A stretch of DNA of 20,360 nucleotides from assembly GCA_017405675.1 (NCBI GenBank), contig JAFRAB010000011.1:1-20360 (forward strand), written 5' to 3'. The notes below the pieces were generated by a model. It ran no database searches and was not told the origin of the DNA. It saw only the letters and a list, made by a program, of their open reading frames with translations. Below, piece by piece: positions 1-6,476 of the stretch (position 1 is the stretch's first letter; each line of letters opens with the position of its first letter). The position numbers and the translations under genes are program-made. This stretch comes from Erysipelotrichaceae bacterium. GTDB taxonomy: Bacteria > Bacillota_I > Bacilli_A > Erysipelotrichales > Erysipelotrichaceae.

Positions 1-134
1 AAAAAGGCCGTTGACGGCCAGTAACAGTTGAAAACACAAAGTGACTTCGACGCTGGCGAAGAACGGCTTAAGACGTAGGTGAGGGGACAGGAGGCTTATA
101 GCCTCAGAACAAACCACCCGTTTTCACGGGTGGT
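1..134 (+). mobile_element. probable right end of an IS200/IS605-type element (tnpB tail / omegaRNA region)
   Basis: The stretch is not explained by a neighbouring gene and holds three compact hairpins: GGCCGT/ACGGCC at 6-19, GAGGC/GCCTC at 91-105 and a 9-bp stem at 113-134. One plus frame is open from base 1 to a TAG at 76-78 except for a TAA at 22-24. It could be the end of a tnpB reading frame, either stopping at 22-24 or decayed. Known IS200/IS605 elements end in a subterminal hairpin, and in tnpB-bearing members the 3' end also encodes the omegaRNA scaffold. The clear IS200-type tnpA start at the other edge of the window makes this reading more likely. I did not recognise the residues as TnpB with certainty. 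The boundary near 134 is inferred from the last hairpin. Confidence 0.45.
113..134. terminator. 9-bp hairpin at the 3' end of the minus-strand gene / IS right-end hairpin
   Basis: ACCACCCGT (113-121) pairs perfectly with ACGGGTGGT (126-134). The loop is TTTC on the plus strand, GAAA on the minus strand. On the minus strand the stem is followed by TTTGTTC, so it can act as an intrinsic terminator for the gene at 124-654. The stop codon and last three codons of that gene lie inside it. It also has the look of an IS200/IS605 right-end hairpin, and the two roles need not exclude each other. Confidence 0.6.
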
Positions 135-654
135 CATGATTTTCTGTAAGTTTACTGAGGGCAGTTCTGAGCTGTTCCAGTCGGTATGGGTTATCAAAGC
201 TCTCGTCACTGAATTCATAGCGTTTGTATTCTCTGTTTACATAAACTACGGTTATCATGTCGGTAACCGTAACTTCTTTGTCGGGAGTGATTCCCATCAG
301 AGCATCGGTTATTTCAGCCATCAACATTACATCATCAGTTTCGCATCTGAATCCATTTTCACCTGTTTTTTCATAAATGACGTGAATCGGGTATGGCAGA
401 GCTGTCATGGTATTTCTGGATCTTACTTCAACCTTTACGTCATGAGCAGGCATTATAAATCTGATAACATATCCCTTGCCGTTTTCATAACCCTGATCAT
501 ACTTCTCGAGATTAACGCTGAAACTGTAATCAGTGTCCGTCCGGATGAAAGAATACCATATTTCAACCTGATCACCTTCATGATAATATCTTTTCAAATT
601 ATTAAAGCCTTTAGCGTCAACTTTATATTTTGGTGAAAACAATGAAGCAGCCAT
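124..654 (-). CDS. orphan protein with a MPAHDV-type beta-repeat motif
   Basis: The protein is 176 residues, has no signal peptide or membrane segment, and is acidic. The start at 654 is chosen because AGGAGG lies at 664-669, nine bases upstream, and a TATAAT box at 679-684; an in-frame ATG eleven codons further upstream has no such support. Residues about 25-78 (YHEGDQVEIWYS, then DYSFSV, then FIMPAHDVKVEV) resemble the 'MPAHDV' beta-strand signature found in Listeria/Bacteroides-type surface repeats, but only one copy is present and there is no surface anchor. The rest (about 85-170) is not recognised. The last three codons and the stop fall in a hairpin that may belong to an insertion sequence, so the C-terminus may be altered. 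Function unknown. Confidence 0.7.
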   Translation of the reverse strand: MAASLFSPKYKVDAKGFNNLKRYYHEGDQVEIWYSFIRTDTDYSFSVNLEKYDQGYENGKGYVIRFIMPAHDVKVEVRSRNTMTALPYPIHVIYEKTGENGFRCETDDVMLMAEITDALMGITPDKEVTVTDMITVVYVNREYKRYEFSDESFDNPYRLEQLRTALSKLTENHDHP

Positions 655-678
655 AATAGAGAACCTCCTGTTAATAAC

Positions 679-684
679 ATTATA
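679..684 (-). promoter_or_regulatory. -10 box for the minus-strand orphan gene
   Basis: The minus strand reads TATAAT here, about 25 bases upstream of the chosen ATG at 654, with AGGAGG (664-669) between them. The -35 region at the usual distance (about 702-707 on the plus strand) is weak and falls inside the dyad at 700-713. Confidence 0.55.
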
Positions 685-699
685 CAAAAGAAAGTCATT

Positions 700-713
700 A
701 ACAGTATTCTGTT
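700..713. promoter_or_regulatory. dyad midway between divergent promoters, candidate operator
   Basis: AACAG TATT CTGTT is a perfect inverted repeat. Its centre lies about 25 bp from each of the two divergent TATAAT boxes, so it covers the -35 regions of both the minus-strand gene and the Nudix gene. A bound protein could control both at once. It does not match the B. subtilis LexA box or a cre site. Confidence 0.35.
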
Positions 714-727
714 TGATTGGATAGTTG

Positions 728-733
728 TATAAT
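728..733 (+). promoter_or_regulatory. -10 box directly ahead of the Nudix gene
   Basis: TATAAT ends seven bases before the ATG at 741, so the expected transcription start is at or next to the ATG and the mRNA would be leaderless. No Shine-Dalgarno sequence lies between the box and the start. The -35 hexamer is poor and overlaps the dyad at 700-713. Confidence 0.5.
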
Positions 734-740
734 AGTTTAC

Positions 741-1127
741 ATGAAAAAAACCTTGCATGTAGTGGCAGCCATAATTGAAAAAGATGATAAGATACTCATA
801 GCCAGAAGACTGTACGGCAATCAGGCGGGCTTATGGGAATTTCCGGGCGGAAAATACGAAGAAGGCGAAACGGGAGAAGAGGCTCTGATCAGAGAAATCA
901 GAGAAGAATTTGAAGCAGAGATATCAGTTGATTCTTTCCTATGTACAGTCAGACACCGTTATCCTGAATTTAATCTGGTTATGGACTGCTATATCTGCCA
1001 TTTTGTTAATGAGGACATTCACTTACATGATCATTCAGATATCAGGTGGATAAAACCTTCTGAAAGAGGCATAAAGTGGGTTCCGGCGGACCGAAAAGTT
1101 ATAAAACAGTATAAAAATGTATTATAA
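741..1127 (+). CDS. Nudix pyrophosphohydrolase (MutT/NudG-like)
   Basis: A cytosolic 128-residue Nudix enzyme, expected to hydrolyse nucleoside triphosphates such as oxidised dGTP or modified CTP to the monophosphate and pyrophosphate. The Nudix box is complete: G37, E43, R51-E52, and the metal-binding E55-E56, in the G-x5-E-x7-RExxEE pattern. The N-terminus (VVAAIIEKDDKILIARR) and the LWEFPGGK stretch are typical of MutT and E. coli NudG, and the late WVPADRKV segment resembles the NudG end. The family start is the ATG at 741. An in-frame upstream start at 717 would add eight residues that include the promoter box, so I reject it. There is no ribosome site, which suggests leaderless translation. 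It is divergent to the orphan gene at 124-654. The exact substrate cannot be told from sequence. Confidence 0.9.
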   Translation: MKKTLHVVAAIIEKDDKILIARRLYGNQAGLWEFPGGKYEEGETGEEALIREIREEFEAEISVDSFLCTVRHRYPEFNLVMDCYICHFVNEDIHLHDHSDIRWIKPSERGIKWVPADRKVIKQYKNVL

Positions 1128-1145
1128 AATTAATATTTTTAACAG

Positions 1146-1178
1146 TTTTATTTATTTTTTACAAAAATATAAATAAAA
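1146..1178. terminator. A/T-only stem-loop after the Nudix gene
   Basis: TTTTATTTAT (1146-1155) and ATAAATAAAA (1169-1178) are perfect inverted repeats, and further T:A pairing in the loop is possible. It lies 19 bases after the Nudix stop. Being made only of A and T it is a weak terminator at best, and it could also simply be AT-rich promoter-flanking DNA for the DUF349 gene. Confidence 0.3.
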
Positions 1179-1241
1179 ATAATGAAAAAATAGAGAAATT
1201 CTGTTAAAAATAGAATAAAATCATATTAAAGGGGATTTTTT

Positions 1242-2132
1242 ATGGGAAACGACATTAGACAAGACTTAATCGAACAGGTAAAAGCATTATTAGAAAGCGA
1301 AGACGCTGCAGAAGCTTATGTAAAGGCAAAAGCTTTAAGCAGAAAGTGGCCAAGAATTCATGAAGACGAGGAATCTTTTTTAGACATCGAACTGTCTGAA
1401 AAGTTTAATAATATCCTAGATGAACTTTCTAAAAAAGCAGGTGAAGTAGCTGTAAACACCGAAGAAAGAAAACAGGCTTTAATTGAAGAAGCCAAGAAAG
1501 CTCTGGAAAACACCAGCATTGAAAAAGCCAACAGAAGAATGAAAGAACTGATGGACAGCTGGAAAGCATCCGGAAGAACTCAGAGCAAGGAAAAGGATGA
1601 TGAACTGTGGGCACAGTTCTCAGAAGTAAGAAAAGCATTCTTTGAAAAGAGAAAAGAATACTATGACAACTTACACGAAACCTTCGCTAACAATAAGGTT
1701 CTGAAGGAAGAATTAATCGGCAAGGCTAAGGAAATCCTGGAAATGAAAGACATGAGAAAGGCTTCCAACGCCGTAACTGAATTATTCGAAGAGTGGAGAA
1801 AAACCGGCAGCGCCGGCAGAGAAAGCGATGAATCTTTATGGAAAGAATTCTCCGGCTTAAGAAAAGAATTCTTCAAGAAGAGAGAACGGTATTATGATGG
1901 CTTAAAGGAAACTTTCGCCAAGAATACTGAAGCCAAGAAAGAATTGATCGCCAGAGCCAAGGTATTATTAGCCAGAGGCGAATTCACTGAAGAAGAAATC
2001 AGCGAAATCAAAGACTTAAGAAGACAGTGGAAAGAAGTAGGTAATGCCGGCAGAGAAAACGAGCAGACATTATGGGAAGAATTCAATACACTGGTCAATA
2101 AGTACTTTGAAAACATGAAGTTCTATAAATAA
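1242..2132 (+). CDS. DUF349-repeat protein
   Basis: The protein has 296 residues, is highly charged and almost wholly helical, with no signal peptide or membrane segment. Three repeats share the pattern W-x5-10-G…LW-x2-F-x6-FF/YF: W107/LW123, W185/LW200 and W263/LW278. A degenerate N-terminal copy sits around W36. This is the DUF349 signature, a family of tandem helical repeats without an established biochemical role. Ribosome site AAAGGGG (1228-1234) is seven bases before the ATG. Codon use (TTA, GAA, AAG, few rare codons) is more biased than in its neighbours and resembles the PTS genes below, which suggests high expression. It is monocistronic, bounded by the A/T stem upstream and a good terminator downstream. 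Confidence 0.85.
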   Translation: MGNDIRQDLIEQVKALLESEDAAEAYVKAKALSRKWPRIHEDEESFLDIELSEKFNNILDELSKKAGEVAVNTEERKQALIEEAKKALENTSIEKANRRMKELMDSWKASGRTQSKEKDDELWAQFSEVRKAFFEKRKEYYDNLHETFANNKVLKEELIGKAKEILEMKDMRKASNAVTELFEEWRKTGSAGRESDESLWKEFSGLRKEFFKKRERYYDGLKETFAKNTEAKKELIARAKVLLARGEFTEEEISEIKDLRRQWKEVGNAGRENEQTLWEEFNTLVNKYFENMKFYK

Positions 2133-2145
2133 GAGCCCTTTGAAA

Positions 2146-2174
2146 ACATCTCATAACTTATGAGGTGTTTTTTT
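2146..2174 (+). terminator. intrinsic terminator of the DUF349 gene
   Basis: ACATCTCATAA pairs with TTATGAGGTGT (one G:T pair), followed by a run of seven T. It begins 14 bases after the stop codon. Confidence 0.85.
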
Positions 2175-2187
2175 GTGCCTGATCTGT

Positions 2188-2214
2188 AAAATGTAAACTG
2201 TCATGTTACATTTT
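2188..2214. promoter_or_regulatory. 9-bp inverted repeat upstream of the XRE regulator gene
   Basis: AAAATGTAA (2188-2196) and TTACATTTT (2206-2214) are perfect inverted repeats with a 9-base spacer. The dyad lies between the preceding terminator and the likely promoter of the regulator gene; TTGAAC at 2213-2218 is a possible -35. There is no T-run, so this is more like a protein-binding site, possibly for the regulator itself. Confidence 0.4.
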
Positions 2215-2287
2215 GAACAGGAGAATTTCTTGTAGAATGAGTATTTCAGTCGGTAAAATGATGGTGACAGAAAGAGAGGGAATTAAC

Positions 2288-2731
2288 ATGAATGAACTCG
2301 GAAACAAAATAGCTAAGAAAAGAAAAGATATTGGAATAACTCAGATTGAATTTGCGGAAATGCTGAATGTAACCAGACAGACGGTCAGCCGCTGGGAAGC
2401 AGGTACCGTAATGCCGGATATTGATAAGATATCAGACATAGCTGAGATCCTGCATGTCAGCTGTGATTATCTGCTGAAGGACGAAGTCAGTGATGAAGAA
2501 CAAGTGATAAACGGAACAATAAGCCGTTTGTTAAAGGATACAGTGGGAAAGACAGTTAAGCTGAATTTCTTTGACGGGGAAGCTGATCTGGATCTGTTCT
2601 ACCCTGATTGCAGGATTCTGGATTTTGAAGGAAACTGGATGAAAGTGGAAGCTACAACCAGAAAGGGAAAAATAGAAAAACTCATACCGGTATCTTCTGT
2701 CCTGTCCTTGGAAATCAGGGAGGAAGAGTAA
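2288..2731 (+). CDS. XRE-family transcriptional regulator with a C-terminal domain shared with the next gene
   Basis: A 147-residue protein. Residues 1-62 form an XRE/Cro-type helix-turn-helix (ITQIEFAEMLNVTRQTVSRWEAG, with the recognition helix around 28-37). A short acidic linker follows, then a C-terminal domain at about 80-142 holding VGKTVKL, ILDFEGNWMKVE and KIEKLIPVSSV. That domain reappears in the adjacent membrane protein. The start at 2288 is chosen for GAGAGGG seven bases upstream and because the helix-turn-helix begins there; an upstream in-frame extension has no ribosome site. The stop (2729-2731) touches the ATG of the next gene, so the two are probably translationally coupled. 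Targets are unknown; autoregulation through the dyad at 2188-2214 is an inference. Confidence 0.88.
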   Translation: MNELGNKIAKKRKDIGITQIEFAEMLNVTRQTVSRWEAGTVMPDIDKISDIAEILHVSCDYLLKDEVSDEEQVINGTISRLLKDTVGKTVKLNFFDGEADLDLFYPDCRILDFEGNWMKVEATTRKGKIEKLIPVSSVLSLEIREEE

Positions 2732-3103
2732 ATGGAAATCATTAGTTATGTTTTTGGAATATTCGGCTTTATTGCCTGGCTTGAAATACCGGCTTTAAAA
2801 AAGAAAATAGAAGATATGGAAAGAGAGATGAGCAGGACACAGGGGACCTCTTATCATACGGATCGTGCAGCTCTGATAAAAGCTGCCAGATCATATATCG
2901 GTAAAAAGGTGAATATTGATCTGAAGGAAGATCATCAGGATGTTGATATAATTAATTATGGCAATATGATATACGGAACCATTACAATACTGGATGCAGA
3001 TGGTGAGTGGATGCTCGTTCGCGTAGAAAACAAAAAGAAAAATATAAAAAAACTTATTCGTTTGGAGTCTGTTGAAGGAATAAGTGTGCTGACAGAGGAA
3101 TAG
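2732..3103 (+). CDS. small membrane-anchored protein sharing the C-terminal domain of the regulator
   Basis: A 123-residue protein. Residues 3-18 (IISYVFGIFGFIAWLE) form one hydrophobic N-terminal segment without a cleavage motif, followed by a short charged helix (about 20-36). The soluble domain at about 52-120 aligns by eye with residues 80-142 of the upstream regulator: both have a GK-V strand, an aspartate-rich stretch, ILD-x2-G-x-WM-x-V, and K-I-x-KLI followed by S-V. The start is the ATG directly after the regulator's TAA, with GGGAGG inside the regulator gene as ribosome site. It may be a membrane partner that binds or senses the same ligand as the regulator. No named family recognised. 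Confidence 0.8.
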   Translation: MEIISYVFGIFGFIAWLEIPALKKKIEDMEREMSRTQGTSYHTDRAALIKAARSYIGKKVNIDLKEDHQDVDIINYGNMIYGTITILDADGEWMLVRVENKKKNIKKLIRLESVEGISVLTEE

Positions 3104-3110
3104 CTGACAA

Positions 3111-3137
3111 AACACCTCATTGAGGTGTTTTTTATTT
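3111..3137 (+). terminator. intrinsic terminator of the regulator/membrane-protein pair
   Basis: ACACCTCA (3112-3119) pairs with TGAGGTGT (3121-3128), followed by six T and a further T-rich stretch. It starts eight bases after the stop codon. The stem sequence nearly repeats that of the terminator at 2146-2174. Confidence 0.88.
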
Positions 3138-3175
3138 ATAATAAGGTAAAATATGGTGCAGGGAATTTCTTTGCA

Positions 3176-3194
3176 TTTGTGCTATAATCACAAA
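3176..3194 (+). promoter_or_regulatory. extended -10 promoter inside a dyad, ahead of the PTS regulator
   Basis: TGC-TATAAT (3180-3188) is an extended -10 element 22 bases before the ATG at 3210; no good -35 is present. TTTGTG (3176-3181) and CACAAA (3189-3194) are perfect inverted repeats that flank the -10 box symmetrically. Protein bound there would block RNA polymerase, so this is a candidate operator for repression or autorepression. Confidence 0.5.
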
Positions 3195-3209
3195 AAAGGG
3201 GTAAATGTA

Positions 3210-5150
3210 ATGGAGCTTTTTAATAATCAGGTTTCGGTATTGAATGTACTGTTTGATCATGAAACACCGGTAAATGCCAATATAATTGCCAGCCTTATAA
3301 ATGCCTCGCTGAAAACCGTAAAGAAGGAGATTGATGATCTTAATGTGATCTGCCGGGAAAACGGATGCGAGATTATTTCCTATCCGGGAAGCGGCTATGT
3401 AATGGATGTTTTTGACAGGGAGCAGTACAGTTCTTTCGTCGAGACTATCAAGGGTATGAATAATCGTAATCTATTTTATCAAGACAGCCAGGATGAAAGA
3501 GTGCATTATATTATCCGTTGTTTTCTAGCTAAGAAGAATATAAGCATATACGAACTGATGGATCAGTGCAGCTGCTCAGAGTCCTCCATACGCCGCGATA
3601 TAAAGGTAGTAAGGGAAATATTGAAAGACTATAAGCTTTCGCTGGTAAATCACACAAATAAGGGAACTTCTCTTGAAGGTGATGAGTGGCATATACGTTT
3701 AGCCATGCTTCATGAAAACTATTACTATATATTTAAGAGTAAGATATATTTTAAAGAACGCGAAACTGACTGGGAGAAACAGTTTCTGTCAGCAGACAGT
3801 AAACTGAACAATCTGGAAAAGGTAATTGAATCAGTAATTTATAAACATGGATTTGTTCTATCGTATGATGCATTGAAGAGGTTTTCCGTAATTGTGGCTT
3901 TAAGTATTACCAGAAGCCGATTCTCTCCGCTGCTTGTTACCAGTAAGAATCTTACTGAAGTTGACATTGAAGTAGAGAGGCAACTGGTAAGAGATATTTA
4001 TGCCGGTTTTCCTTATCGGCGAAACAGTGAACTAAGTCAGCGGGATGAGATGTATCTTAGTATTTTCCTGAAAGGTGTCAGACTGGTACGCTTTCACATA
4101 TTTACTCAGATGCCGGAAAAGGATATGATCCAGAAAATAGTTGACGGCTTCTTCCTGGAATTAAGAAGACTGTATGATCTGGAAGGAAGAGACATCAGCG
4201 TTCTGTACAAGGATCTGTGTGTCGGTACTTATAATCTTTATTATTCAGCTTTGCTGGACAATCATGTCATTGCTGCAAATGTATATCAGCAGATGGCTGA
4301 CGGTCTGATGACATTGGATATGTGTTACGCATATTACAAATATCTGAAGCTGGAGACTGACATAAACTGTCTGCCTTACGATGTTTCCTATTTTTATTAC
4401 ATGTTCCTGAATTTCACCAGCCGGCAGAATGGTGTACCGCATAGAAAAATTCTTGTTGTAGCAGACGGAGGATTTTTCTATTCCCGTACCCAGGCTAATG
4501 TTCTTAACCGTAAAAATACAAATTACTTCATTGAATATGTACCTATGGAGTACATGAATCTTAAGGATATTAATATTGCGGAATATAGCGGTATTGTTTC
4601 TGACATTCCTGTTTTGAAAGATGAATATCCAGAACTGCCATTCTTTAATCTTTCCTTCTTCCGTAATCAGAAAGCCATTGAGAAAATGGCCTTAGCTTTT
4701 ACCATGAGCGAAAAAGCATTCCGCGAAGCCTTTAGTGAAAATGATATTTATTATACGGATCAGATCAGCTGTGAAGAGGACATAATGCCATTCATAAGAG
4801 ACAATATTTCTCTTGGCAATGATGATGAAACTGAGCTGTTCCTTCAGAAGGCGTTTGAGAAAAATCGGATATATGATGGAACAAGGAAAAATAACAGCTA
4901 TATTGTAAATTCTGTTCTGGATTATCTGGGAAAGTCGTTCATTAAGATTATCTGTCTGAAAGAAGCTATTACAATTAATGGGAATATAGTAAATAAGATA
5001 ATTATATATAATGTCAAAGGTGGTTCCATCGTTAACAGAGCGACACTTGCTGGCAGAGTAGGAGCTTTGATTCATTCACATGATATCTATATCAGTTTTG
5101 ATAAAAACAGGGATTATGAACTGCTGGCAGATATAATGTATTCCAATTAA
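3210..5150 (+). CDS. PRD/Mga-like PTS-associated transcriptional regulator
   Basis: A 646-residue cytosolic regulator. Residues 5-58 and about 108-160 are two winged helix-turn-helix domains (NASLKTVKKEIDDL and SCSESSIRRDIKVVREIL), as in BglG/MtlR/Mga-type regulators. Helical PRD-like regions follow (about 200-300 and 305-405), then an EIIB-like fold at about 410-495 starting with RKILVVADGG. A C-terminal region of about 530-646 may be EIIA-like but is not clear. The usual PRD histidines and the EIIB cysteine are not visible. The start at 3210 has AAAAAAGGGG eight bases upstream; a 19-codon upstream extension would cover the promoter. It lies upstream of an MFS gene and the PTS operon, all on one strand, and probably controls that operon. 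Its own terminator at 5175 separates it from the MFS gene. Confidence 0.82.
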   Translation: MELFNNQVSVLNVLFDHETPVNANIIASLINASLKTVKKEIDDLNVICRENGCEIISYPGSGYVMDVFDREQYSSFVETIKGMNNRNLFYQDSQDERVHYIIRCFLAKKNISIYELMDQCSCSESSIRRDIKVVREILKDYKLSLVNHTNKGTSLEGDEWHIRLAMLHENYYYIFKSKIYFKERETDWEKQFLSADSKLNNLEKVIESVIYKHGFVLSYDALKRFSVIVALSITRSRFSPLLVTSKNLTEVDIEVERQLVRDIYAGFPYRRNSELSQRDEMYLSIFLKGVRLVRFHIFTQMPEKDMIQKIVDGFFLELRRLYDLEGRDISVLYKDLCVGTYNLYYSALLDNHVIAANVYQQMADGLMTLDMCYAYYKYLKLETDINCLPYDVSYFYYMFLNFTSRQNGVPHRKILVVADGGFFYSRTQANVLNRKNTNYFIEYVPMEYMNLKDINIAEYSGIVSDIPVLKDEYPELPFFNLSFFRNQKAIEKMALAFTMSEKAFREAFSENDIYYTDQISCEEDIMPFIRDNISLGNDDETELFLQKAFEKNRIYDGTRKNNSYIVNSVLDYLGKSFIKIICLKEAITINGNIVNKIIIYNVKGGSIVNRATLAGRVGALIHSHDIYISFDKNRDYELLADIMYSN

Positions 5151-5174
5151 ATACACTCAGAAAAATCGTTAAAC

Positions 5175-5206
5175 AAAGGAAGATTCTGGCCGAATCTTCC
5201 TTTTTC
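5175..5206 (+). terminator. intrinsic terminator after the PTS regulator
   Basis: AAAGGAAGATTC (5175-5186) pairs perfectly with GAATCTTCCTTT (5192-5203) around a TGGCC loop, continuing into a T-rich tail. The downstream MFS gene therefore needs its own promoter; I see no convincing one in the short gap of 5207-5227. Confidence 0.9.
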
Positions 5207-5241
5207 TCTGCGCGATAATCAACGTATAAGAGGTATTTATT

Positions 5242-6471
5242 ATGGAAAATGAAAACTGGAAACGGCCTGACAGGCTGTGGAATCCAATGTTTATAAGTGT
5301 TTTCATCAGTAGCGTCGCATTTAATATGAGCGGGCAGATGAGTAATTCGATGCTGTCGCTTTATGCTAAATCAACAGGAGCCCCTGCAGATCAGATAGGA
5401 ACGCTGATGAGCATGTTTGCCTTAACGGCACTGATTTTCCGTTTCATTGCCGGACCGGCAATGAACGCCTATAACCGCAAGAATCTGCTGCAGATGGCCA
5501 TGGCATTCTTCGGAACAGCTTATCTGGGATTCAGCTTTTCTCCTAAATTGGCTGAAATTACAGGTATAAATGTCATTACTATCATGAAGGCTTTCAGACT
5601 TCTGCAGGGAATTGGAAACGCTTTTGGCAATGCCTGTCTGCTTACCATTGTCGCTGACTGCATGCCTAAGGAATCATTCTCTTCGGGAATGGGTATATTT
5701 GCACTGGCCCAGTCTGTTGCCCAGGCTATTGGGCCGACTGTTGGAAAACGGTTAAGCAATATCTTTGGATACAACACAACTTATATACTGACATCAGCCA
5801 TGATGTTTATGTCCATAATTCTGGTTGCCTTTATCGTTAAGGTACCAAACAGAGGTACAGGCAAGATGATCATCAACCTTAATAACATGGTTGCAGTAGA
5901 AGCGCTGGTTCCGGCGCTGATAGTCTTCCTGGTATCATTTGGCTTTACTTCCATAAATGCTTTCTTCCTTGTATATGCTGAGGAAAGAGGTATTCAGGGA
6001 GCAACCTGGTATTTTACTGTTAATGCCATTGCCCTGATGGTAACCAAACCTATCGTAGGAAAACTAAATGATAAATACGGATTTGTAAAGATAGCCATAC
6101 CGGCCTGCCGGTTAACTGGTGTATCTCTTATTCTCATAGGTTTATCCACAAAACTCTGGCATCTGCTGGCAGTAGCCGTTATCAATTCATTTGGCTACGG
6201 TGCCGTGCAGCCGGCTTTACAGTCAATGTGCATGAAATGTGTACCGGCTTCACGCAGAGGTTCAGCTTCCAGCACAAATTATATCGCTCTGGATTCTGCC
6301 ACCTTATTAGGTCCGGCAGTATGCGGATATGTTGCCAAGGCGTTAGGATATGTTCCAACAATGTGGACTGTAATGGCAATACCTGTATTTATGGCAGTAG
6401 GATGTATCCTGTTATTCAGCAGAAAGCTTAATCAGATAGAAGATGATTTTGCCTCCGGAAAAGTTGGTTAA
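5242..6471 (+). CDS. major facilitator superfamily transporter
   Basis: A 409-residue polytopic membrane protein with about twelve hydrophobic helices, the usual MFS length. An MFS motif A-like loop is visible in each half: FIAGPAMNAYNRKNLL after helix 2 (about 68-84) and GKLNDKYGFVKIA (about 272-284). The sequence gives no substrate; family members move sugars, drugs or organic acids by proton coupling. Ribosome site AAGAGG ends eight bases before the ATG. It sits between the PTS regulator and the PTS operon on the same strand, so it may serve the same pathway, for example by exporting a product or taking up an unphosphorylated form. A 35-bp dyad without a T-run follows the stop, so it may be partly cotranscribed with the PTS genes. 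Confidence 0.88.
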   Translation: MENENWKRPDRLWNPMFISVFISSVAFNMSGQMSNSMLSLYAKSTGAPADQIGTLMSMFALTALIFRFIAGPAMNAYNRKNLLQMAMAFFGTAYLGFSFSPKLAEITGINVITIMKAFRLLQGIGNAFGNACLLTIVADCMPKESFSSGMGIFALAQSVAQAIGPTVGKRLSNIFGYNTTYILTSAMMFMSIILVAFIVKVPNRGTGKMIINLNNMVAVEALVPALIVFLVSFGFTSINAFFLVYAEERGIQGATWYFTVNAIALMVTKPIVGKLNDKYGFVKIAIPACRLTGVSLILIGLSTKLWHLLAVAVINSFGYGAVQPALQSMCMKCVPASRRGSASSTNYIALDSATLLGPAVCGYVAKALGYVPTMWTVMAIPVFMAVGCILLFSRKLNQIEDDFASGKVG

Positions 6472-6476
6472 GCGGT

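Noticed and set aside
79..636. Long plus-strand open frame opposite the orphan gene
   Set aside because: It has no ribosome site and no family resemblance, whereas the minus strand has AGGAGG, a TATAAT box and a sensible start.
717..740. Earlier start for the Nudix protein
   Set aside because: It would encode residues from the -10 box itself, has no ribosome site, and extends beyond the family N-terminus.
4692..5075. Minus-strand open frame inside the PTS regulator
   Set aside because: It has no start signals and lies inside a well-supported gene.
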